NCBI GenBank assembly: GCA_019634625.1
Contig: JAHCBA010000010.1
Location: 1 to 64,000 of the forward strand
Direction of reading: 5' to 3'
Source: Verrucomicrobiia bacterium
GTDB taxonomy: Bacteria > Verrucomicrobiota > Verrucomicrobiia > Limisphaerales > CAIMTB01
DNA length: 64,000 nucleotides
The notes below the pieces were generated by a model. That model was given only the letters and a program-made list of their open reading frames with translations. It ran no database searches and was not told where the DNA came from. This document shows positions 25,282 to 33,375 of the stretch, in pieces (position 1 is the first letter of the stretch; the number at the start of each line of letters is the position of its first letter). The position numbers and the translations under genes are program-made.

Positions 25282-26685
25282 ATGAGTCTCGAAGATCGCC
25301 TCTACCCGCTGCTCTCCCTCTACGAACGCCTCCCCGACGGCCTCAAGCGCGCGGCGGGCTGGTCCTATCGTCAACTCCCGTCCCGCTGGCGCTGGGGCGC
25401 ACGCTACCCGGAGTTCCAGCGCCTGGCCCGCGAGTGTGTGTCGTGGGATTCCGACACCCTCGCCGAATACCAGTTCCGCCAGCTCCGGCAGGTCCTCATT
25501 CAGGCAGGCAATTATTCGCCCCTCTACCAGCGCCGCTTCGCCGAGGCCCGCTTCCAACCGGAACTCATGCGGTCCCGCGAAGACCTCGCGGGCTGTCCCT
25601 TTACCGGGAAGGCCGACCTCCAACAGCACCTCGCCGGGATGCCTTCCTCCGCCGTCCCCGCCAAACGGCGCCTCTACGTCACCACCGGCGGTTCCACCGG
25701 CGTGCCGGTCGGCTTCTATCTCCAGAAGGGCGTCAGCCGCCCGAAGGAACAGGCCTTCCTCGAAGCGCAATGGGCCCGCGCCGGCTACACCCCCGGCGCC
25801 CGGCTCGCGGTCATCCGCGGACACGTCACCACCGACCGCGCCGACGGCCGCATCGCCACCCACGACGCCACCCGCGACTGGCTGCTGCTCTCGAGTTCGC
25901 ACCTCACCGAGGCCCGGCTCCCCGACTACCTCGAGGCGATCGAACGGTTCCGTCCCGACATCCTCCACGCCTACCCTTCCACCGCCCTCCAGCTCGCCGG
26001 GTTCCTCGAACGTTCCGGTCAATCCTGGCGGGTCCCCCTGCGCTGCGTCCTCGCCGGATCGGAACGCCTCAACCTCCCCCAAAAACGCCTCCTTGAACGG
26101 GTCTTCGGCTGCCGCATCTACCGCTGGTACGGCCACGCCGAACGCGTCGTCCTCGCCGCGGAGGGTCACCACTCCGAACTCTTCTACTTCTGGCCCGCCT
26201 ATGGCTATGTCGAGTTCGGCCCACCGGACGCCGACGGCTTCTGCGAGGTGATCGGCACGTCCTTTCACAACCTCGCCATGCCCCTCATCCGCTACCGCAC
26301 CGGCGATTACGTCCGCCTCGCCAATCCCCTCACCGACGGCGACCTCGAGTTTCCATGGCCCGCCGCCGCCGAAATCGCCGGACGCGAACAGGAGTTCCTC
26401 GTCAGTCGCTCCGGCCGCCGCATCTCCCTCACCGCCTTCAACATGCACGACGCCCTCTTCGACGGGCTCTATGCCGTGCAGTTCTTCCAGGAGGAACCCG
26501 GCATCGCCGAGTTCCGCTACGTGCCGTCCCCCGCCTTCCATGCCTCCCGGCTCGACCTCATCCGGGACGGCATCCAACGCAAACTCGGCGACGACTTCGA
26601 AGTCACGTGCCGCGCCGTCCCCGATACCGAGAAGACCGCCCGCGGCAAACACCGCTGGCTGGTCAGCCGCCTCGCCCAGCCCTGA
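25282..26685 (+). CDS. phenylacetate-CoA ligase-like adenylating enzyme (CapK/PaaK family)
   Basis: 467 residues. The phosphate-binding loop TTGGSTGVPVGFY lies at about residues 134-146. It is followed by SSSHLTEARLPDYLEAIERF.PDILHAYPS, CVLAGSERLNLPQKRLLERVFGCRIYRWYGHAE, and the RYRTGDYV adenylate motif at about 339. The C-terminal subdomain ends RGKHRWLVSRL. Family members activate carboxylates as adenylates; CapK-type ones occur in surface polysaccharide clusters. Together with the following fused dehydrogenase/oxidoreductase (8-bp gap), a role in surface glycan or glycolipid modification is inferred. Confidence 0.85.
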   Translation: MSLEDRLYPLLSLYERLPDGLKRAAGWSYRQLPSRWRWGARYPEFQRLARECVSWDSDTLAEYQFRQLRQVLIQAGNYSPLYQRRFAEARFQPELMRSREDLAGCPFTGKADLQQHLAGMPSSAVPAKRRLYVTTGGSTGVPVGFYLQKGVSRPKEQAFLEAQWARAGYTPGARLAVIRGHVTTDRADGRIATHDATRDWLLLSSSHLTEARLPDYLEAIERFRPDILHAYPSTALQLAGFLERSGQSWRVPLRCVLAGSERLNLPQKRLLERVFGCRIYRWYGHAERVVLAAEGHHSELFYFWPAYGYVEFGPPDADGFCEVIGTSFHNLAMPLIRYRTGDYVRLANPLTDGDLEFPWPAAAEIAGREQEFLVSRSGRRISLTAFNMHDALFDGLYAVQFFQEEPGIAEFRYVPSPAFHASRLDLIRDGIQRKLGDDFEVTCRAVPDTEKTARGKHRWLVSRLAQP

Positions 26686-26693
26686 TTCCCCGC

Positions 26694-28871
26694 ATGAAGC
26701 AACTCGCCCAGTACCAGGACGGCCGCCTCGAACTCCAGGAAGTCCCCCTCCCCACCCCGCCCCCGGGCGGCCTCCGCGTCCGCCTCGCCCACTCGGTCAT
26801 CAGCGCCGGCACCGAGCGCATGAAGGTCGAACAGGCCCGGATGAACCTCCTCCAAAAAGCCCGCGCCCGCCCCGACCAGGTCCGCAAAGTCCTCGATACC
26901 GCCCGCAATCTCGGCTGGCGCGCCGCCCTCGACAAAGTCCGTAACCGCCTCGAATCCCCTTCCCCCCTCGGTTACAGCGCCGCCGGCATCGTCGATGCCG
27001 TCGATCCCGGTCACTCCCGCTTCCGCGTCGGCGACCGCGTGGCCTGCGGCGGCGCCGAATGCGCCTTCCACGCGGAATACGTCGCCATCCCCGATCTCCT
27101 CGCCGCCCGCATCCCCGACGGCGTCGAAACCTGGCAGGCGGCCTACACCACCATCGCCTCCATCGCCCTCCAGACCGTCCGCCAGCTCGAACCCCGCCTC
27201 GGCGACCGCGTCCTCGTCATCGGCCAGGGCCTGGTCGGCCTCCTCGTCACCAATCTCCTCGCCGCCAATGGCTGCCGCGTCATGGCCGTCGATGTCGCCG
27301 AAGCCCGCCGCCCCGTCGCCACCGATCTCGGCGCCGAACAGGTCGTCATCCTCGGATCCCAATCCCTCCCCGATGCCGTGCGCGCCTGGACCGAAGGCTT
27401 CGGTGTGGACGCCGTCGTCCTGGCCACCGCCACCTCCACCAACACGCCGACCGAACAGGCCATCGACGCCGCCCGCGACCGCGCCCGCCTCGTCGTGGTG
27501 GGCAACACCCACGTCGAGCTGCCGTGGAAAACCACCTACGAGAAGGAACTCGAGGTCCGCTATTCCCGCAGCTACGGACCCGGCCGCTACGATCCCGCCT
27601 ACGAATGGGGCGGCGCCGACTACCCCGTCGGTTACGTCCGCTGGACCGAGCAGCGCAACTTCGATGCCTGCCTCCACCTGATGAAAACCGGGGCCCTCCG
27701 CCTCGACCGCATCACCACCCGTCGAGTCCCCTTCACCGATTGCCTCGAGGTCTATCGCCAGCTCGCCGATGGCGCCCCCGACATCGGCGTCGTCCTCGAA
27801 TACCCCCTCCCCTCCTCCGCCCCCCACCCTCCGCCCTCCGCCTTCCGTCCTCCGTCCTCCGCCCCCTGTCCTCCGCCCCCCGCCCCCCGCCGTTCCCGCC
27901 CCATCCGCCACCTGGATGTCATCGGGGCCGGCAATTTCGCGCGGACCATGCTCCTGCCCCATCTCGCCGGGAAACTCCCGCTGGGCACCGTGGTCAACCA
28001 GACCCCGCTCAGCGCGAACCACGTGAAGTCCAAGTTCGGCTTCCCCCGCGCCGCGACTGATGCCAACGCCGTGCTCGCCGAACCCGGCGACGACACCGCC
28101 GTCCTCATCGCCACCCGCCATCATCTCCATGCCCCGATGGTCCTCAAGGCGCTGGCCCACGGACGCGAAATCTTCGTCGAGAAACCGCTCTGTCTCACCG
28201 AGGACGAACTCGCACGCATCGCCGCCGCCCACGCCGCCCGCCCGGTCGGTCTTCACGTCGGTTTCAACCGCCGCTTCGCCCCCGCCAGTGCCGCCCTCAA
28301 GGCCGTCCTCCGCTCCGCGCCCGGCCCCAGGACGGTCAGCTTCCGCGTCATGGCCGGACGCCTCGACCCCGCCCACTGGTACGCGAATCCCGATGAAAGC
28401 GGCGGACGTGTCCTGGGCGAGGCCTGCCATTTCCTCGACTACTTCTGCTTCCTTCTCGAAGCCGACCCGGTCCGCGTCGCTGCACAAACGGTCTGGCCCG
28501 CCTCGGGCCGGTTGCCCTATGCCGACAGCGTGACGGCGCAGGTGGCATTCGCCGACGGTTCCAGCGCGCAGCTCGTGTACACCGCCGAAGGCGATCCCAC
28601 CTGGCCCAAGGAAGTCTGCACCGTGTTCGGGGCCGGCTTCGTCGCCGAGATCGAGAACTTCCAGCGCCTCACGATTCATCGCGGACGAAAACCCGTCCGC
28701 CAGACCTTCGCCGGCAAGGGCCACGCCGAACAGATGGCCGCCTGGACCGCCTACCTCCGCGCCGAAGCCGGCGCCCCGCTGTCCTTCGCGGAATCCCACC
28801 GCAGCATGCGCCTCACCTTCGCCACCCTCGAAGCCATCCGCACCGGCTGCACCATCGAGTTGCTCCCGTAG
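26694..28871 (+). CDS. bi-domain oxidoreductase: zinc-type alcohol dehydrogenase fused to Gfo/Idh/MocA dehydrogenase
   Basis: 725 residues. Residues 1-365 are an MDR/threonine-dehydrogenase-like domain (SVISAGTERMKVEQARMNLL, PLGYSAAGIV, VLVIGQGLVGLL). Residues 400-725 are a Gfo/Idh/MocA domain (HLDVIGAGNFARTMLLPHLA, EIFVEKPLCLT, HVGFNRRFAP). Such two-domain enzymes are a known family, often in polysaccharide clusters. The linker (about 370-400) is a Pro/Ser-rich run whose DNA is a CCGCCCTCCGCC-type simple repeat like the intergenic one at 4957-5004. It follows the CapK-like gene closely. The ATG at 26694 fits the family start. Confidence 0.9.
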   Translation: MKQLAQYQDGRLELQEVPLPTPPPGGLRVRLAHSVISAGTERMKVEQARMNLLQKARARPDQVRKVLDTARNLGWRAALDKVRNRLESPSPLGYSAAGIVDAVDPGHSRFRVGDRVACGGAECAFHAEYVAIPDLLAARIPDGVETWQAAYTTIASIALQTVRQLEPRLGDRVLVIGQGLVGLLVTNLLAANGCRVMAVDVAEARRPVATDLGAEQVVILGSQSLPDAVRAWTEGFGVDAVVLATATSTNTPTEQAIDAARDRARLVVVGNTHVELPWKTTYEKELEVRYSRSYGPGRYDPAYEWGGADYPVGYVRWTEQRNFDACLHLMKTGALRLDRITTRRVPFTDCLEVYRQLADGAPDIGVVLEYPLPSSAPHPPPSAFRPPSSAPCPPPPAPRRSRPIRHLDVIGAGNFARTMLLPHLAGKLPLGTVVNQTPLSANHVKSKFGFPRAATDANAVLAEPGDDTAVLIATRHHLHAPMVLKALAHGREIFVEKPLCLTEDELARIAAAHAARPVGLHVGFNRRFAPASAALKAVLRSAPGPRTVSFRVMAGRLDPAHWYANPDESGGRVLGEACHFLDYFCFLLEADPVRVAAQTVWPASGRLPYADSVTAQVAFADGSSAQLVYTAEGDPTWPKEVCTVFGAGFVAEIENFQRLTIHRGRKPVRQTFAGKGHAEQMAAWTAYLRAEAGAPLSFAESHRSMRLTFATLEAIRTGCTIELLP

Positions 28872-28911
28872 GCAGGGGCGGATGGCCATTCAGCCATTCC
28901 CCTCCCCCGCC

Positions 28912-29604
28912 TCACTCCCGATCGTAAACCCGGATGAACGCATTGCGGATCTCCACGTGCCCGTCGTCCCGGCTCAACTCCTGGAACCCCAGGTGTCCCC
29001 GTCGCGGTCGATCCCGGATCGGCGGTGCCCCGGTGCCGTCATGACGCAGGATGGGTTGGATCTCCCCGGACAAATCCACGTCGTGGATCAGCACCCCGTT
29101 GAGCCGCGCCACCAGCCGCGTTCCCCGCAGCGAAACGCGGTAATGATTCCACTCGGTCGGGCGATACACCTGCTGCCTCGGCGCAATCGCCCGATAGATG
29201 CCCCCGGTCAGTTCGCTCGGAGCCGCCTGCGGGTTGTATCGATAGTCCGCCATCTGAAGTTCCATCCCGTCGAATGCCGGGTCGCCCGCCATCGGCGCCC
29301 GCAGGGCCAGCCCGCTGTTTCCCCGTTCTCCCAGCCGGAACTCGTATTCCAACTCGAAATCCCCGTACTCCCGCTCGCTCATCAGCCAGTTCCCCCGTGC
29401 GCCCCCGCTTCGCAGCACCCCGTTCTCCACCCGCCACACCGACGCCGCCGGCCCGGGCTTTGAAACGTCGTTCCAGGCGCGCACCGTCCACCCCTGCGGC
29501 ACACCCTCCTCCGGAAAGAGCGGTTCCCAGGCCCAACGCGACAGCGTCGTCGAGCAACCCGTCCCGAGAACCAACGCCGGAATCAAGACCCAGAAAATGC
29601 GCAT
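28912..29604 (-). CDS. DUF1080 lipoprotein (3-keto-disaccharide hydrolase-like)
   Basis: 230 residues; lipoprotein signal with lipobox LGTG-C (residue 17). The body is DUF1080, a concanavalin-like fold: WRVENGVLRSGGARGNWLMS, EYGDFELEYEFRLGERGNSGLALR, GMELQM, YRPTEWNHYRVSLRGTRLVARLNG and GHLGFQ. This domain has been named 3-keto-disaccharide hydrolase and is very common in Planctomycetota and Verrucomicrobiota. It is the second of two DUF1080 genes in a row, convergent with the oxidoreductase gene. Confidence 0.88.
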   Translation of the reverse strand: MRIFWVLIPALVLGTGCSTTLSRWAWEPLFPEEGVPQGWTVRAWNDVSKPGPAASVWRVENGVLRSGGARGNWLMSEREYGDFELEYEFRLGERGNSGLALRAPMAGDPAFDGMELQMADYRYNPQAAPSELTGGIYRAIAPRQQVYRPTEWNHYRVSLRGTRLVARLNGVLIHDVDLSGEIQPILRHDGTGAPPIRDRPRRGHLGFQELSRDDGHVEIRNAFIRVYDRE

Positions 29605-29688
29605 GCCCGGTTCTAGCCCTTTCCAGCCCCGAAATGCCAGCCGCCGGATCGGAACGAACGCCTTCCTCGGAATCCCCCGTCGTCCCCC

Positions 29689-30300
29689 TCACCCCTCGCC
29701 GCCGGCCCCATCCAGTTCCCGCACGCGCAGACTGCGGAAATCGAAGACCCGATCCTCCGCCTGGATGCCAAGGTAGCCCCGTTCCCGGTCGATCCCGTCG
29801 AACTCCCACACCCGTTTGCCATCCACCTCCAGCGTCGCCTTTCGTCCCCGCACCTCGATCCGGAACTTCGACCACGGCTCCTCCTCGTCCACATCCGGCC
29901 CCTCGACGGGCGACCGCAGCACCGTCCGGTAACCCTGGATCAGCGCCCCCCAAAGATCCCGGCGCAGATTGATCTGCCACCCATCCGTCGGCCACGGCTT
30001 CCCCTCCAGTCCCACCCGGAAAAACAACCCGCTGTCGTATCGCTCGACCAGCGGACGCAACTCCACCTCGAGCACGAAATCCCCGTACTCCTTCTCCGTC
30101 CGCAGCCAGCCCATTCCGCGCACCAGACGCAACCGCCCATCGTGCACCTCGAACCGGACGTCATGCACCGGCACCCAACCCGCCAGGTCCCGCCCGTTGA
30201 ACAGCGATTGCCACTCGGCTCCCGAAGCCGCCGGGCCCATCGCCAACGCCCCCAATACCGCCATGGCCCAACGCGCCGCGCGCCGCATTGTCGTCGTCAT
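29689..30300 (-). CDS. exported DUF1080 protein
   Basis: 203 residues with a signal peptide (RAARWAMAVLGALAMGPAAS, cleavage near SGA-E). DUF1080 pattern: WQSLFNGRDLAGWV, DGRLRLVRGMGWLRTEKEYG, FVLEVELRPL.....SGLFFRV, W.KFRIEVRGRKATLEVDG, GYLGIQAED. Unlike its neighbour it is not lipidated. It is 84 bp upstream of the second DUF1080 gene and probably in the same transcript. Confidence 0.88.
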   Translation of the reverse strand: MTTTMRRAARWAMAVLGALAMGPAASGAEWQSLFNGRDLAGWVPVHDVRFEVHDGRLRLVRGMGWLRTEKEYGDFVLEVELRPLVERYDSGLFFRVGLEGKPWPTDGWQINLRRDLWGALIQGYRTVLRSPVEGPDVDEEEPWSKFRIEVRGRKATLEVDGKRVWEFDGIDRERGYLGIQAEDRVFDFRSLRVRELDGAGGEG

Positions 30301-30355
30301 GAAGGCACTGTGCTCCCGCCCCCCGCCGTCCCGTCAAGCGCTCCGGGTCCGGATC

Positions 30356-30937
30356 TCACCCCATCCCCGCGTATTCCTCGTCCACGCGCAGATCGAGGTC
30401 CATCAGGATGTAATCGTGCGGATTGCCCTGCATGTCCTCCACGTACTCGGGAAGTTCCAGCCGCTTGCTGAACCCGAGCAGCGCGAAGACCTTCATCGCC
30501 GCCTCCTGCTCGCCAATGAACTCGGCCTCCACCTTCTTCAGGCTCACACCGCGCGCCAGTTCGACCGTCTCCGAGACCAGTCCCCGCGCCAGACCCCGGC
30601 CGCGCAACTCCGGATGCACCAGCACGCTCACCCGCCCAATGTGCCGCTTCCAGCCGCCCAGTTGCTGGTGAAGCGTCGCCGCCGCCACAATCCGGTCCCC
30701 GGCCAGCGCCAGCAGCGGCAGGTTGCGGCCGTAATCGATGTTCGCGCACCAACCCCGGATCACCCCGGGATCCGTGACCCGGTGCTTGATGAACATCCGT
30801 TCCCTCTCCGGCACCGCCAGAAAGAACGCATGGAACGCCGATTCGTCCGACGCTTCCAGCGGACGTACCTGGCACACCGTGCCGCCTTTGATCGTGATCT
30901 CCTTCGGATACTCGTCGAGCAGGGCTTCGAGTGACAT
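30356..30937 (-). CDS. GNAT-family N-acetyltransferase
   Basis: 193 residues. The acetyl-CoA-binding motif A is seen as VSVLVHPELRGRGLARGLV (about 107-125), with ADGRIVAAATLH-like strands before it (LLALAGDRIVAAATLHQQLG) and GFSKRLELPEYV after it. The substrate is unknown. The ATG at 30937 is preceded by a good Shine-Dalgarno (GGAGG, 8-9 nt upstream); the longer frame to 31030 only translates flanking repeat. Confidence 0.85.
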   Translation of the reverse strand: MSLEALLDEYPKEITIKGGTVCQVRPLEASDESAFHAFFLAVPERERMFIKHRVTDPGVIRGWCANIDYGRNLPLLALAGDRIVAAATLHQQLGGWKRHIGRVSVLVHPELRGRGLARGLVSETVELARGVSLKKVEAEFIGEQEAAMKVFALLGFSKRLELPEYVEDMQGNPHDYILMDLDLRVDEEYAGMG

Positions 30938-31034
30938 GCCATCGCCTCCGGGTTGAGGGCCTCGTTGGAAGACGCCCGCAGCGTGCCGATCCCCGTCGCC
31001 TCCACGCAAGGCGGGATTCCATCCCTCCAAAATC

Positions 31035-31160
31035 CCCGGTGGGACGAGCTCCGCGAGTCCTCAACCCCTTGCTCCACACCCTTGCTCCCTCCTCAATCCT
31101 CGTACTCAGCCCGAAGGGCGGTACTCGTACTCGTCCTCGATCCCACAAGCGCACCTCTTC
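31035..31160. repeat. repeat block: element A arm (A3) plus element B (B2)
   Basis: The inverted A arm GGGACGAGCTCCGCGAGTCC (31040 on) is followed by the A core and by element B (CTCGTACTCAGCCCGAAGGG, then GTACTC hexamers). The same A-B order repeats about 560 bp downstream. The interval 30938-31939 holds only repeats. Confidence 0.8.
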
Positions 31161-31250
31161 GAGCCTCGCCTTACCGATGTCCCGATGGATTCAGACTTGC
31201 CCGGACCTCCCATTCCATATGGAAACCGGGGAGGGCGAAGGGGAAGGGCG

Positions 31251-31276
31251 ATTACGAGTACGAGTACGAGTACGAG
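31251..31276. repeat. hexanucleotide array H3 (GAGTAC)
   Basis: About four GAGTAC units ending in TACGAGGCCTGATGCAAGAA, the same kind of tail found after arrays H1 and H9. Confidence 0.85.
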
Positions 31277-31400
31277 GCCTGATGCAAGAACCTGGGGTGC
31301 ACCCTCTCGAAGGAGGTCTGATGAAGCGCACCAAAACGGGTCACCGCGGAGCTCCCAGTGATCACAGAGATCCTGGGAGCATCACCTTCGATCGGGTTCC

Positions 31401-31520
31401 AGAAACCCGGAGGGTTTCCAGAGATTAGCCGGGGGTCGAGCCCGGCTCCGCGGGTTCGACCCCCGGTCAGAAGTCCCACCTTGCTCACGACCCCGCCAGG
31501 GGTCGCAGATCCCATCCCCC
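31401..31520. repeat. repeat element C, copy C2
   Basis: Contains the GAAACCC/GGGTTTC hairpin, a 16-bp perfect stem CCGGGGGTCGAGCCCG / CGGGTTCGACCCCCGG-type (with one G-T change) around a 6-nt loop, and the CGACCCC/GGGGTCG hairpin. Confidence 0.85.
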
Positions 31521-31594
31521 GATCCCGCAGGCACACCCTTTCGAGCGTCCCCTTTAGGCCCGGTGCATACCCAGGTTATCGGTGAGAAGCCAGC

Positions 31595-31720
31595 GAATCG
31601 GAGGGACGAGCCCCGCGAGTCCTCAACCCCTTGCTCCACTCCCCTTGCTCCCTCCTCAATGCTCGTACTCAGCCCGAAGGGCGGTACTCGTACTCGTCCT
31701 CGAACCCACAAGCGCACCCC
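31595..31720. repeat. repeat block: element A arm (A4) plus element B (B3)
   Basis: CGGAGGGACGAGCCCCGCGA (31609 on) followed by the A core and B with GTACTC hexamers. Its order and sequence are nearly the same as in the block at 31035-31160. Confidence 0.8.
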
Positions 31721-31744
31721 TTCCAGCACCCTCGATCGGGTCCC

Positions 31745-31861
31745 AGAAACCCGCAGGGTTTCCAGAGATTAGCCGGGGGTCGAGCCCGGCTCCGCGGGTT
31801 CGACCCCCGGTCAGAAGTCCCACCTTGCTCACGACCCCGCCAGGGGTCGCAGATCCCATCC
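31745..31861. repeat. repeat element C, copy C3
   Basis: Almost identical to C2 (31401-31520). The two A-B(-H)-C blocks together form an imperfect large tandem duplication. Confidence 0.85.
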
Positions 31862-31939
31862 CTCGAACCCACAGGCGCACCCATTCCAGCCTCGCCTTTC
31901 CGCCAACCCGGTTCGCCCTCTGCTCCGCCCCCGCCCCCG

Positions 31940-33049
31940 CTATCGCAGCCGGTCCGGATTCAATCCGCGCAAATCCGAAGGCAGGAACAACCCGTCCTTC
32001 CGGATCAACTCCCCGTCGAGCCACACCTCGCCACCGCCCCACTCCGGCCGCTGGATCAGCACCATATCCCAGTGCACCGCCGACCGGTTCCCGTTGTCGC
32101 ACTCCTCGTAGGCCTGGCCCGGGGTCAGGTGCAGCGATCCGGCGATCTTCTCGTCGAACAGGATGTCGCACATCGGATTCAGGATGTGCGGATTGAAACC
32201 CAGGCTGAATTCCCCCGTGTACCGCGCCCCCGGGTCCGTATCGAGAATCTCATTGAGCCGCGCCGTGTTGCTCGAGGTCGCCTCGACCACCTTCCCGCCC
32301 CGGAACACCAACCGCACATCGTCGAACCGCGTCCCGGCGTACAACGTCGGGGTGTTGAACTGGATCATCCCTTCGATCGAATCCCGGACCGGGCAGGTGA
32401 ACACCTCGCCATCGGGGATGTTCCGGTCGCCCTTGCACATCTGCGCCCCGATCCCGGCGATGCTGAAACGGAGGTCGGTGCCGGGCCCCTTGATCTCCAC
32501 CTGGTCACCCTGTCCCAGCCGCCGGTGCAACGGCTCCATGGCCCTGGCCATCCGCCGGTAGTCCATCGTGCAAACCTGGAAATAAAGATCCTCGAACGCC
32601 TCGGTGCTCATTCCCGCCGCCTGGGCCATGCTCGGCGTCGGCCAGCGCAACACACACCAGCGCGTCTTCTTCACCCGGTGATCGATCACCGGCCGGAGCG
32701 TCTTCGAATACAGCCGCAGCCGGTCGGTCGGCACATCCGAGGCCTCGTTCGCATTGGCACTCCCCCGCACCGCGATGTACGCCTGCACCCGCCGCATCCG
32801 GTGCATCTCCAGATCCTTCAGCAGCCGCGCATGCTTCTCGTCCGTCTCCCGCATGATCTCCCGGCTCACCCGCGTGTGCCGCACCTCGATCAACGGCGTC
32901 CCCCCCGCCGCCCGCACCGACCGCATCAACTCGACCGAGAACTCGTCCGGCACATCGATCATGTCCAGCAACACCACGTCGCCGGCCTGCACGGCCGTCG
33001 AGTATTCCACCAGCAGTTTGGCCAGCCTCGAATAACGGGGGTCCGTCAT
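31940..33049 (-). CDS. M29-family (thermophilic type) aminopeptidase
   Basis: 369 residues. The family is recognised from YSRLAKLLVEYSTAVQAGDV at the N-terminus, MAQAAGMSTEAFEDLYFQVC in the middle, KGPGTDLRFSIAG, NIPDGEVFTCPV, GGKVV, FSLGFNPHI and the C-terminal S.VHWDMVLIQRP.WGGGEV..DGELI..DG.F. Members are cobalt- or zinc-dependent leucyl aminopeptidases (aminopeptidase T, S and PepS). The enzyme is cytoplasmic, with no signal peptide. The ATG at 33049 is used because the frame beyond it translates repeat DNA. Confidence 0.9.
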   Translation of the reverse strand: MTDPRYSRLAKLLVEYSTAVQAGDVVLLDMIDVPDEFSVELMRSVRAAGGTPLIEVRHTRVSREIMRETDEKHARLLKDLEMHRMRRVQAYIAVRGSANANEASDVPTDRLRLYSKTLRPVIDHRVKKTRWCVLRWPTPSMAQAAGMSTEAFEDLYFQVCTMDYRRMARAMEPLHRRLGQGDQVEIKGPGTDLRFSIAGIGAQMCKGDRNIPDGEVFTCPVRDSIEGMIQFNTPTLYAGTRFDDVRLVFRGGKVVEATSSNTARLNEILDTDPGARYTGEFSLGFNPHILNPMCDILFDEKIAGSLHLTPGQAYEECDNGNRSAVHWDMVLIQRPEWGGGEVWLDGELIRKDGLFLPSDLRGLNPDRLR

Positions 33050-33102
33050 GCCCCAAACCCTACCCGGAACCGCCCCCGCACTTCCAGCCCCCCCGTTTCC
33101 CT

Positions 33103-33337
33103 TCGGAGGGACGAGCTCCGCGAGTCCCCATCCCATCGCTCCACTCCCTTGCGGCCTCGTGGAACTCGGCCCTCCGATTTCACCTCCCCGCTTCACCTTT
33201 CGGAGGGACGAGCTCCGCGAGTCCTCATCCCATCGCTCCACTCCCCTTGCGGCCTCGTGGAACTCGGCCCTCCGATTTCACCTCCATGCTTCACCCTTCG
33301 GAGGGACGAGCTCCGCGAGTCCTCATCCCATCGCCAA
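33103..33337. repeat. element A core in tandem (2.4 copies, 97-99 bp period)
   Basis: Copies start at 33103, 33200 and 33299 (CGGAGGGACGAGCTCCGCGA each). The first two run through CTCGTGGAACTCGGCCCTCC; the third is cut off. They fill the gap between the divergent aminopeptidase and DUF748 genes, so they sit where both promoters should be. Confidence 0.9.
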
Positions 33338-33375
33338 GGATGGCGCCTCCCCCGGCCGGACCCTATCCTCCTCCC

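Noticed and set aside
26517-28889. Minus-strand open frame of 790 codons opposite the bi-domain oxidoreductase
   Set aside because: Gly/Glu/Asp-rich shadow with no domain features.
31430-31480. tRNA-like GGGTTCGA in element C
   Set aside because: It resembles a T-arm, but there is no acceptor, D or anticodon arm, and it is half of a perfect palindrome.
33103-33337. CRISPR-like periodic repeats
   Set aside because: Copies are adjacent 97-99-bp units with no unique spacers and no cas genes in the window.
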